The position numbers and the translations under genes were made by a program. The notes beneath the pieces are model-generated. The model saw only the letters and a list, made by a program, of their open reading frames with translations, ran no database searches and was not told where the DNA came from. 5,462 nt of DNA from Coprothermobacterota bacterium. GTDB lineage: Bacteria; Caldisericota; JANLFM01. The stretch lies in assembly GCA_026389415.1 (NCBI GenBank), contig JAPLHX010000235.1:1-5462 (forward strand). Direction: 5' to 3'. Positions 1 through 5,285 of this stretch are shown here, piece by piece; within the stretch, counting starts at the first letter, position 1; the number at the start of each line of letters is the position of its first letter.

Positions 1-469
1 AGAATGGACGGAATTTGCCCTTGGGAGGAGACATTTTCATCATTTCATATTTTTGGGAAGTGACTCTTGGTACGGGCTGGCCAAGGAACTAGCCTGGAAG
101 ATGCTGGAAATGGCACAGGTGTCCTCTTTTGCGTTTCATTCGCTGGAATTCCGCCACGGTCCCCGAGGGTTCCTTGACCAAGACACGCTGGTGTTCCTCC
201 TTACCCAACCCACCAGTCCTTCCTATCCGCAGGAGAAGAACCTTTACGATGAGATCGCCAGCCGGGCGAGCACGATAGCGATCGACTGCCGCGGCCTGCA
301 CACCAATCCACTTTCATTCCGCCCGTTAGAAGGTCTCAGCTATTGGCAGAGTTTCTTTGTGCAAATGATGATTGGGCAATGTCTGGCATACCAGGTGGCA
401 AAAGACAAGGGCCTCAACGCAGATTTTCCACCAGGCCTGCAGGAATTCGTGGAGCTGGAGGGATTGTAG
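1..469 (+). CDS. SIS-domain sugar isomerase/deaminase-like protein, C-terminal part (5' cut by window)
   Basis: The reading frame is open from base 2 to the TAG at 467-469, so the gene enters from the left and only about 155 C-terminal residues are visible. A TTG at 53 lies inside the conserved fold and is not the true start. The piece reads FLGSDSWYGLAKELAWKMLE, then SLEFRHGPRG, then a TLVFLL strand. This is the arrangement of the second SIS domain in AgaS, FrlB and GlmS-type proteins: sugar-phosphate binding loop, helix, the EFRHGP motif at the active site, then a core strand. Family members isomerise or deaminate phosphorylated amino sugars or fructosamines in the cytoplasm. The tail (QSFFVQMMIGQCLAYQVAKDKGLNAD) is the usual C-terminal helix of this family, where a ...KGLNPD motif is common. 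The exact substrate is not readable. It probably shared a transcript with the broken hydrolase that starts 23 bases later. Confidence 0.85.
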   Translation, partial: EWTEFALGRRHFHHFIFLGSDSWYGLAKELAWKMLEMAQVSSFAFHSLEFRHGPRGFLDQDTLVFLLTQPTSPSYPQEKNLYDEIASRASTIAIDCRGLHTNPLSFRPLEGLSYWQSFFVQMMIGQCLAYQVAKDKGLNADFPPGLQEFVELEGL

Positions 470-758
470 GTGCGCAAGAAAGAGGAATCTGCTTGAAAAC
501 TGAGGATGCCAATCGAATCTCTGGTTTTCCTTCTGTGAATGGAACGCGGTTCTATTTCGAAATGTCCGGCACGGGGAAGTCAGTGGTTTTTGATCCATGG
601 AGGATTGGTGAACTGTCATCTGTGGGACGGTCAGTTGCCGAAGTTTGCACAGGACTTCCAGACCGTGCGATATGACCTGCGGCGAAGGCCGGTCGGAGTT
701 TCCGAGCGTCCCCTATTCACATACAGAAGACTTGCGAGCCTTGCTGCAATTCCTAGGC

Positions 759-806
759 ATCTCAGCTTGTGGCAGCATGTTCATATCAGCCTGCGGCAGC
801 ATGTCC
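759..806 (+). repeat. 24-bp tandem duplication inside the hydrolase pseudogene
   Basis: Two adjacent 24-base units, 759-782 and 783-806, differ at only four positions. Each encodes eight residues in the local frame (ISACGSMF, then ISACGSMS), just before the nucleophile elbow GLSLGS. Family members have only about six residues between the LGI motif and this elbow, so the second unit is an insertion. The last 20 bases of the second unit (787-806) recur exactly at 1341-1360. Confidence 0.75.
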
Positions 807-1340
807 ATCGGTCTTTCTCTTGGTAGTGCGATTGCTACCAGTTTCACCCTCGCCTACCCTGAATTGGTCGAATCTTTGGTTTTGGTTGGAGCAGGGCTGG
901 ATGGTTAGCGGGTGGCCCAAGAGAAATACGCAGATGTGATCCAGCAGTTCATCGCGGATGTCCGCGACATACGAGCAGGGGGATCTGGAGCGGGAGTTGG
1001 AGTTAACTTTGCACGTTTGAACGGATGGCCCAAACCGTTTCCCAAGGCAAGTAGACTCTGGGGCCCGCGCGCTTGTCCGCCGGATGAGCGAGGAAAACTT
1101 GCGCCGGCAGAAACCGGAGGTGAAAGAGAAATCACCGGAAGGACCGCCGGCAGCGAAACGATTGGGAGAACTCCGTGCGCGGACACTGGTGGTTCTGGGA
1201 GCAGAAGGCATCGCCCCTATCCTGGAGATCGGCGAGGTATTGGCCCGGGAAATCCCCGGAACCGGCAAAATGTTGATCCCGGAAGTCGCCCATCATTTAC
1301 CTCTGGAAAAACCGGAAGAGTTCAACCGGATCATACTGAA

Positions 1341-1360
1341 CAGCCTGCGGCAGCATGTCC
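1341..1360 (+). repeat. Distant exact copy of the 20-bp motif at 787-806
   Basis: CAGCCTGCGGCAGCATGTCC occurs identically at 787-806 and at 1341-1360, 554 bases apart in direct orientation; a diverged copy begins at 763. At the 3' site it is read in another frame (SLRQHV) and forms the probable C-terminus of the hydrolase. A 20-base exact match inside one gene is unlikely by chance and suggests a copying event during gene decay. Confidence 0.6.
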
Positions 1361-1391
1361 TGCGTAATAATCGGGTCGCTTGGTTTCCGCC

Positions 1392-1409
1392 GATTTTTGC
1401 ACAAAAATC
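1392..1409. repeat. Inverted repeat GATTTTTG-CA-CAAAAATC
   Basis: Perfect 8-base arms are separated by two bases in the convergent gap between the hydrolase remnant and the minus-strand operon. It is A/T-rich and is followed by no T-tract on either strand. It could be a weak bidirectional termination or 3'-end stabilising hairpin, or a protein site. No function can be assigned. Confidence 0.4.
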
Positions 1410-1428
1410 CTCAGACATACGTGCGCAT

Positions 1429-1446
1429 CGGCAAGTTGCCGTTTTT
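1429..1446 (+). terminator. Small intrinsic terminator after the hydrolase remnant
   Basis: CGGCAAGTTGCCG is a self-complementary hairpin (five pairs with a three-base loop) followed at once by TTTTT at 1442-1446. It lies about 60 bases after the likely hydrolase stop and faces the minus-strand operon, as expected for a terminator between convergent units. The stem is short, so efficiency is uncertain. A second inverted repeat, GGGCGACGCCC, follows directly at 1447-1457 and may add to the structure. Otherwise the gap 1371-1486 shows no gene. Confidence 0.45.
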
Positions 1447-1486
1447 GGGCGACGCCCTCTCCAGATCTATCGTAAGCGGGAAACCC

Positions 1487-2653
1487 TTATCCAACCACAG
1501 CCGGTTCGATCACCAGTTCGCCTTTGGCGAAGCGCTGATAGTTGAGTCGCGTAATGTCATAAGAAAGAGACTGGCCCAGCATCCACTCGGCCATGATTGG
1601 AGCCAGACCGGGGCCGTACATAAACCCATGTCCGGAACCCCCAGCCGCACTGAATAGGCCGGGTACCTCCTCGATGGGGCCGATGATGTGATGGGAGTCG
1701 GGCGTGATTTCATAGAGTCCGGCCCATTGGCGAACGATGTTTAAACCTTTAAATCGTGGCAAAATCCGCTGCACCGTGTCTGACATCCGCTCCAGGAAAC
1801 CCCAGGTAGGGGAAATGTCGAACTGGGCCGGGTCGAACCAGCGATGTTTCTGCTCGGGTGGCAACCCCATGATGAACGAACCGTGCGGGCGCTGCTGGAT
1901 GTAGTAACCCAACGAAAAAGAAATCACCATTGGGGAGAAAACCCGCTCCACCGGCTCGGTAATCAGGATCTCGTGCCGTTCGCCCCATAGGGGGATGTCC
2001 AAGCCGATGGTCTTCATCAGGTGGTGAGTCCAGGCTCCGGTGGCCACTAGCACTTGCTTTGCTTCGATCGTGTCCCCATCGGCCAACCTGACACCCTTGA
2101 TCCCCTGGTCGTCCCGAACTAATTCGGTGACTTCTGTCCGCTTCCTGATTTCCACCCCAAATCGTTCCGCTGCCTTGCCATAAGCGAAAACGGTATAGAA
2201 CGGGTCGGCATGTCCGTCCTTACTGTGATAGGTGGCACCAAAACACCCGTCAACATTCACATCGGGAAAGCGGTATTTCACCTCTCCTGGCGTAAGAACT
2301 TCCGTCATCACATTCAGGCGGTGTTGGACAATCACGCGGGCCTTAAGGCTCTCCCATTCCGGCTGGGAACTGCTCATGACCAAGTAGCCACCCTGCCAAA
2401 GGCCGATTCGGTCCGCAGGGTACTCTAACTCTTCGGCCAACACCTCGAACTTTTCTAAAGCCAGCTTCATCAGACCGATGTTGAATTCGGAACCGAACTG
2501 GGCACGAATGCCAGCCGCGCAGGAACCGGATGAACCGGCGGAAAGGAACTCCTTTTCCAGCAAGAGGATCTTACCGGCCTTCTTTTTTGCTAGCTCGTAG
2601 GCGATGGACACCCCGGTGATTCCGCCACCGATAATGATGATGTCGTATGTCAT
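1487..2653 (-). CDS. DAO-family FAD-dependent oxidoreductase, catalytic subunit (HcnC / proline dehydrogenase beta-like)
   Basis: 388 residues, the normal length for the glycine oxidase/sarcosine oxidase beta family. The N-terminal FAD-binding Rossmann motif is DIIIIGGGITGVSIAYELAK (G9, G11, G14), with the ribose-binding acidic residue in LLEKE (E33) and the flavin-contacting GSSGSCAAGIRAQFG at 40-54. The C-terminal FAD loop is TPDSHHIIGP, then AAGGSGHGFMYGPG (about 317-350). The family oxidises amino acids or secondary amines to imines with FAD as acceptor. As last gene of the redox operon it is probably the substrate-oxidising subunit passing electrons to the iron-sulfur and flavoprotein partners, as in archaeal dye-linked L-proline dehydrogenase, D-hydroxyproline dehydrogenase, opine oxidase or HCN synthase. 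No signal peptide or membrane helix is evident. The ATG overlaps the upstream TGA by four bases and has AAGGAGG seven bases upstream, fixing the start. Family assignment is firm; the substrate is unknown. Confidence 0.93.
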   Translation of the reverse strand: MTYDIIIIGGGITGVSIAYELAKKKAGKILLLEKEFLSAGSSGSCAAGIRAQFGSEFNIGLMKLALEKFEVLAEELEYPADRIGLWQGGYLVMSSSQPEWESLKARVIVQHRLNVMTEVLTPGEVKYRFPDVNVDGCFGATYHSKDGHADPFYTVFAYGKAAERFGVEIRKRTEVTELVRDDQGIKGVRLADGDTIEAKQVLVATGAWTHHLMKTIGLDIPLWGERHEILITEPVERVFSPMVISFSLGYYIQQRPHGSFIMGLPPEQKHRWFDPAQFDISPTWGFLERMSDTVQRILPRFKGLNIVRQWAGLYEITPDSHHIIGPIEEVPGLFSAAGGSGHGFMYGPGLAPIMAEWMLGQSLSYDITRLNYQRFAKGELVIEPAVVG

Positions 2654-2931
2654 CCGTTCTCCTCCTTGAGAAAGACCTCAAATGAGGTGGAGCGAAGCGG
2701 GGGACGAACCACGGTTGGGCGGTAGTTGACTTGATCCACGGAAAGCATCAAGTGATTGGCTAACTCTCGCAGTACCAGCAAGCGACAGGTTTTTCCGCCA
2801 CAAGGTCCTAATCCGATTCGCAACACTCGCTTAAGTTCGTCCCAGGAAATGTAACCTTCGGCAATGGCCTTACGCACATCCTCCAATGTCAAATCCTCGC
2901 AGCGGCAAACAATAACATCTTTCAGATTCAT
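2650..2931 (-). CDS. BFD-like [2Fe-2S]-binding protein
   Basis: 93 residues. The core VCRCEDLTLEDVRKAI then LKRVLRIGLGPCGGKTC places cysteines at 9, 11, 44 and 49. This is the C-x-C-x32-C-x4-C pattern of the BFD-like [2Fe-2S] domain, a helical fold seen alone in bacterioferritin-associated ferredoxin and fused to the C-terminus of many HcnB/opine oxidase/NirB-type proteins. Here it is a stand-alone gene. The neighbouring large flavoprotein ends without it, so the two together replace the fused form. The C-terminal 30 residues (VNYRPTVVRPPLR...) match the extension that follows BFD in such oxidoreductases, where a YRPxxRPP-type stretch is common. It probably relays electrons inside the complex. 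The ATG at 2931 overlaps the ferredoxin stop by four bases. A much longer frame through this region (up to 3327) is a shadow: its upstream part overlaps the ferredoxin gene and has no such motif. Confidence 0.9.
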   Translation of the reverse strand: MNLKDVIVCRCEDLTLEDVRKAIAEGYISWDELKRVLRIGLGPCGGKTCRLLVLRELANHLMLSVDQVNYRPTVVRPPLRSTSFEVFLKEENG

Positions 2932-3422
2932 GCTTGCACCCTCCTCCGGAAGAAGCGAACCTCCATAACTTTCTCCGGGGGAACTCGTAATCGGACCAGG
3001 GTGGTTTTGGTTTTCTTTTCGATGCCGGGCAGGGAAAATACGCGACTGACGGAAGCTTCGCAAACGATGCACCCTCTCCGGTCCAGCCCATCCACCAATT
3101 CTCCCACGGCCGGGAGGGGGACAAACTCGTAAGCAAGGGTGACAAAGCCATCTTCGTCTTTTTTCTCGACCATGAAAATGGCGATACCAGGACAGGCTGC
3201 TACACAGGCAGAGCACCCTGTACACTTCTCGTGGTTGATTTCCGGTATTGAAATCAAGGTCTTCATGGTGATGGCGTTCACCGGGCAGGAATAAACGCAG
3301 GGATCGCAAGGAATATCCTGATAGCATTCATGCAAAGCCACTGGCTTCCTGCGGATCCGATCCTCGCTGGGAGCGGAATTCTTCAGATCTCTTTCGGTGG
3401 GAACACCGTCTATGTCAATCAT
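2928..3422 (-). CDS. Two-cluster [4Fe-4S] ferredoxin-type electron-transfer subunit
   Basis: 164 residues from the ATG at 3422, which has AAGGAGG seven bases upstream and overlaps the preceding TGA as ATGA. A longer open frame to 3488 starts without a good site and overlaps the upstream gene, so the shorter start is preferred. The second cluster is canonical: C67-x2-C70-x2-C73-x3-C77-P. The first is unusual: ECYQDIPCDPCVYSCP gives C33-x5-C39-x2-C42-x3-C46-P, so C33 probably replaces the missing ligand. The EC-[FY]-Q-[ED]-IPC-x-PC signature is typical of ferredoxin subunits encoded with HcnB/HcnC-like dehydrogenases. After the clusters comes a globular region (about 85-164) with C118-x2-C121 in RRGCIVCEA and a basic tail. 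It likely moves electrons between the catalytic DAO subunit and the second flavoprotein or an external acceptor. No export signal is seen. Confidence 0.9.
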   Translation of the reverse strand: MIDIDGVPTERDLKNSAPSEDRIRRKPVALHECYQDIPCDPCVYSCPVNAITMKTLISIPEINHEKCTGCSACVAACPGIAIFMVEKKDEDGFVTLAYEFVPLPAVGELVDGLDRRGCIVCEASVSRVFSLPGIEKKTKTTLVRLRVPPEKVMEVRFFRRRVQA

Positions 3423-4507
3423 TGACTTGCCTCCTTGCCGGCCAGACGGTCCAGACCGCTGCAGACATTTTGGCTGAGTGTGGAGCAACGGAACTCTGCC
3501 AAAGCTTCAATCAATCTCCGCCGCATTTGTTCATCCACCGCATATCCGAGGTCCGATGCTGCTGTGAGGCCGGCGATGCGTCCTTGCAGGCTGGCTGTAG
3601 TTGCTTCCTCGATACCACTGACATCGCCCACTACAAACAGGTCTTTGCGGTTGGTGCGACCGGTCTGATCGTGCCAAGGCACGAAACCACCGAGTTCTGG
3701 GATATAGTACTCTTGGATTCCTAGCTCAAACAGCAGGTCAGACAAGGGGGTTAACCCTACGGCCAGGCAAACTACGTCCACACGGAAGGTGCGCTCCGTG
3801 CCGGGAATTAAACGGAACTTGTCATCCACACCCACGGTTTCGGCTCGTTCCACTTTCTGGTTTCCGTACACTCCCGTGATCGTTCGTTGCAGCAGGATTG
3901 GGATTCCGGCTCGCTGAATTTTGGCGGCGTGTACCCAATAGGCTCCGCCCAGCCGGGGCAACACATCGATCACGGCCCGTACTACCGCTCCAGCTTGGAG
4001 CAATTGGTACGCTACAATGACCCCTACATTACCAGAGCCCACAATCAGGTAATGTTCTCCGGGCAAAATACCATAGCTGTTCATCAGGGTTTGCACTGCA
4101 CCCGCCCCGTACACACCGGGTAGGTCGTTGTTTTCAAACAGGATCATTTTCTCGGAGGCACCTGTGGCAATTACCGTTCTTTTGGGTTTGATCTTGATGT
4201 ACTTCTCCTGGTCGGCTACAAGCCAAATGCCGTCTCTGTAAGCACCGATCATTTCTTTACCCAGGTACGTCTCAACCTGGGGCTGGGCTAACACAGCGTG
4301 ACTCCATTTCTGGGCCAGTTCAATCCCCCGAGCGCCTGCGCCCCGGTCCGCCCAACCGAAAAACTTATGGGTCTGCTTTACCAGTTGTCCTCCCAGTTTA
4401 GCGAAGCGGTCCACCAAAACAACGGATGCTCCGCTTTCCGCTGCTGCCAGGGCAGCGTTCATCCCCGCCGGACCCCCTCCAACCACTAAAACATCCGGCT
4501 CTTTCAT
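3419..4507 (-). CDS. FAD/NAD(P)-binding oxidoreductase subunit (HcnB / proline dehydrogenase alpha-like)
   Basis: 362 residues. The first dinucleotide motif, DVLVVGGGPAGMNAALAAAE (G10, G12, G15), binds FAD; KLGGQLVKQTHKFFG at about 37-51 is the typical following loop. TVIATGAS at 111-118 is the ATG motif. A second Rossmann motif, LIVGSGNVGV (154-163), would bind NAD(P) or a second nucleotide, and FVVGDVSGIEEAT (291-303) is the C-terminal FAD GD motif. This is the two-dinucleotide fold of HcnB, OoxA, sarcosine oxidase alpha and the alpha subunit of dye-linked L-proline dehydrogenase. It is shorter than versions with a fused BFD-like cluster domain, because that domain is a separate gene downstream. 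The start follows AAAGGGGTG at a spacing of seven and overlaps the TGA of the [2Fe-2S] gene by four bases. It probably passes electrons from the complex to NAD or another acceptor. Confidence 0.92.
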   Translation of the reverse strand: MKEPDVLVVGGGPAGMNAALAAAESGASVVLVDRFAKLGGQLVKQTHKFFGWADRGAGARGIELAQKWSHAVLAQPQVETYLGKEMIGAYRDGIWLVADQEKYIKIKPKRTVIATGASEKMILFENNDLPGVYGAGAVQTLMNSYGILPGEHYLIVGSGNVGVIVAYQLLQAGAVVRAVIDVLPRLGGAYWVHAAKIQRAGIPILLQRTITGVYGNQKVERAETVGVDDKFRLIPGTERTFRVDVVCLAVGLTPLSDLLFELGIQEYYIPELGGFVPWHDQTGRTNRKDLFVVGDVSGIEEATTASLQGRIAGLTAASDLGYAVDEQMRRRLIEALAEFRCSTLSQNVCSGLDRLAGKEASQ

Positions 4508-4812
4508 TTCAGCACCCCTTTATCTCTTTGCACCTGTACGCGCATTCCTTGGTGCAAAGGAACGATGCAGGTTCGCACGTTAGGCACATCATCCACCACC
4601 ATCAGGCAGGAGGAGCAATTCCCAATGGCGCAGAAGAACCCACGAGGACGATGCAGGTCTACACTCTCTCGGAATGTACTGATACCGTTCGCTACCAGGG
4701 CAGCGGCAATGGGTTCTCCTTCCGCTCCTTCCATTTGCTCTCCTTCAAAGAAGAACTGCACCTTTGGCTTGGGTGGGAACGTGAGAATCGGGTGAATTTT
4801 TATTCTGCGCAA
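4504..4812 (-). CDS. [2Fe-2S] plant-type ferredoxin subunit (HcnA-like)
   Basis: The ferredoxin core reads VQFFFEGEQ, GEPIAAALVANGI, LHRPRGFFCAIGNCSSCLM, VPNVRTC. This gives the C-x4-C-x2-C-x12-C ligand set of HcnA, the N-terminal domain of sarcosine oxidase alpha, and opine oxidase small subunits. Family proteins begin near an RRIKxHPIL-type segment and are about 100 residues long. I therefore prefer the TTG at 4812 (102 residues), preceded by AAGGAG at 4826-4831 with a long 13-base spacer. Alternatives in the same frame are an ATG at 4860 with only TTGGAA before it, and ATG/TTG at 4926/4929 without any Shine-Dalgarno. The residues added by these (ACDKIARLLVSLEMN...) do not resemble the family, and the longest forms overlap another open frame. 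An ATG at 4825 lies next to the AAGGAG but is out of frame. The gene product is the first iron-sulfur subunit of the complex; the stop overlaps the next ATG. Family is certain, start is not. Confidence 0.85.
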   Translation of the reverse strand: MRRIKIHPILTFPPKPKVQFFFEGEQMEGAEGEPIAAALVANGISTFRESVDLHRPRGFFCAIGNCSSCLMVVDDVPNVRTCIVPLHQGMRVQVQRDKGVLK

Positions 4813-4825
4813 TGGTGTCGGCCAT

Positions 4826-4831
4826 CTCCTT
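4826..4831 (-). promoter_or_regulatory. Shine-Dalgarno AAGGAG before the [2Fe-2S] gene
   Basis: AAGGAG on the minus strand, embedded in AAGGAGATG, which resembles AAGGAGGTG of a full site. It ends 13 bases before the TTG at 4812 and directly abuts an out-of-frame ATG at 4825. It is the only good ribosome binding site in front of this gene and is why the shorter start is chosen. Confidence 0.5.
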
Positions 4832-4966
4832 TCCAGGGTTTGGAAGCACACGAGATTCATTTCCAAGCTTACTAAAAGCCGCGCTATTTTATCGCAGGCC
4901 AAGTAGACGTGCCACTCTTTTTTCATCAAAATCTAAAATCTCAGGCTTAAAACCAAGGCTTTTGAA

Positions 4967-5062
4967 TCACCTCTGACCCGCTAGATTACAGCAGGAAGAA
5001 GGGGGAACGCAGTCACCTTGCAGTAAATTCACCCAGTATCCTTTGTCGTAGGACTTCTTCAT
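4967..5062 (-). CDS. Small Cys-containing ORF, 31 codons (open again after its TGA to 4889)
   Basis: A strong site (GGAGG, six-base spacer) precedes an ATG at 5062 that encodes MKKSYDKGYWVNLLQGD, then CVPPSSCC, then NLAGQR, followed by TGA at 4967-4969. Cysteines are at 18, 24 and 25. I do not recognise the family. After the TGA the same frame stays open for 25 more codons (FKSLGFKPEILDF, then DEKRVARLLGLR) and ends at TAA 4889-4891, so a 57-residue protein would result if the TGA were read as an amino acid. The extension has a natural-looking composition and ends 28 bases before the ATG at 4860. Possibilities are a 31-residue peptide or leader peptide, a 57-codon gene broken by TGG to TGA (QR-W-FK reads naturally), or less likely a selenocysteine codon. 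It is the first ORF behind the operon leader and probably co-transcribed with the dehydrogenase genes. No maturation enzyme is in view. Confidence 0.5.
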   Translation of the reverse strand: MKKSYDKGYWVNLLQGDCVPPSSCCNLAGQR

Positions 5063-5068
5063 GGTTTT

Positions 5069-5073
5069 CCTCC
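5069..5073 (-). promoter_or_regulatory. Shine-Dalgarno GGAGG of the small ORF
   Basis: GGAGG on the minus strand ends six bases before the ATG at 5062, an optimal spacing. It is the main evidence that the small ORF is translated. Confidence 0.6.
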
Positions 5074-5080
5074 GCGCCAA

Positions 5081-5108
5081 TTTGAGATTTGAGATCTGAG
5101 ATCTGAGA
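5081..5108. repeat. Four 7-bp tandem repeats (T-Y-TGAGA)
   Basis: The plus strand reads TTTGAGA, TTTGAGA, TCTGAGA, TCTGAGA without gaps, in the leader just upstream of the small ORF's ribosome binding site. A related AGATTTTAGATTTTGA stretch occurs on the minus strand near 4926-4941. Short repeats of this style are common as intergenic filler that varies in copy number. There are no spacers, so it is not a CRISPR array. Confidence 0.7.
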
Positions 5109-5126
5109 TGGGGAGTTCAGGGTTGG

Positions 5127-5164
5127 AATAAAGAGAAGCAGGGCGGTTGGGGAAACCGCCCTGC
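5127..5164 (-). terminator. Intrinsic terminator/attenuator hairpin in the operon leader
   Basis: The minus strand has GCAGGGCGGTT (5164-5154), a five-base loop TCCCC, the exact complement AACCGCCCTGC (5148-5138), then the T-rich TTCTCTTTATT (5137-5127). The 11-pair G/C-rich stem followed by a T-rich, though interrupted, tract is terminator-like only on this strand; the plus strand continues into purines. It lies about 65 bases before the small ORF's ATG. It may end transcription of an upstream minus-strand gene, or attenuate the operon if transcription starts upstream of it. A GGGGAA element (5221-5226) could pair with the TTCCCC of the loop, giving a possible alternative fold. Confidence 0.6.
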
Positions 5165-5285
5165 AAGGGGAAAGGGGGAGGTATCTCTGTCATATATGTA
5201 ACAGCAATCATCCAATCCTATTCCCCGTTTTTGACCTGACTCTCCTCGACTCCCCTAGCGGGTGGCTCTGTTTGCCAAGGATGTG

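Larger units (their letters stand above)
493..1367 (+). pseudogene. alpha/beta-hydrolase, degraded (several frameshifts and stops)
   Basis: A full-length alpha/beta-hydrolase can be traced only by changing frames. A TTG at 493 sits 6 bases after AGAGGA and leads into VNGTRFYFEMSGTGKSVV. At the T5 run 587-591 the frame shifts to give LIHGGLVNCHLWDGQLPKFA and TVRYDLR (oxyanion HG motif). Near 676-684 it shifts again to GRSEFPSVPYSHTEDLRALL, then the nucleophile elbow GLSLGS and LAYPELVESLVLVGAGLDG. A TAG stops this frame at 906-908. YADVIQQFIADVR follows, with another shift near 972 to EQGDLERELELTLHV, a TGA at 1018-1020 where relatives usually have Trp (W-TDGPNRFP), then MSEENLRRQ, the TLVVLGAEG strand and EVAHHLPLEKPEEFN with the catalytic His. 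TAATAA at 1365-1370 is the likely old stop, reached by one more shift. The catalytic Ser and His are still recognisable, so decay seems recent. The T5 site could be a sequencing error, but the number of lesions argues for a real pseudogene. Confidence 0.85.

Noticed and set aside
786..1268. Minus-strand 160-codon frame across the hydrolase remnant
   Set aside because: It is antisense to recognisable hydrolase motifs, is rich in Ser/Arg/Pro as shadow frames are, and has no recognisable domain or ribosome site.
912..1367. Plus-strand 151-codon frame as an independent gene
   Set aside because: Its first part continues the hydrolase after the TAG, and the rest is out of frame with the true hydrolase reading, giving low-complexity sequence.
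1371..1486. Extra gene in the convergent gap
   Set aside because: No frame has a ribosome site or recognisable motif; open frames here run into the antisense of the DAO gene.
2932..3327. Long minus-strand frame running from 3327 into the BFD-like gene, apparent 225-residue protein
   Set aside because: Only its last 93 residues are family-like. The upstream part overlaps the ferredoxin gene in another frame, has no motif, and the ATG at 2931 is coupled to the ferredoxin stop.
4426..4875. Plus-strand 149-codon frame opposite the [2Fe-2S] gene
   Set aside because: It lies antisense to a clear ferredoxin subunit with all cluster cysteines and has no family features.
4967..4969. TGA as a confident selenocysteine codon
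   Set aside because: No nearby Cys in a redox spacing, no convincing hairpin with a GGUCU-like loop downstream, and no selenium genes in the window. Kept only as a weak alternative.
5081..5108. CRISPR array
   Set aside because: Units are 7 bases, contiguous, and without spacers.
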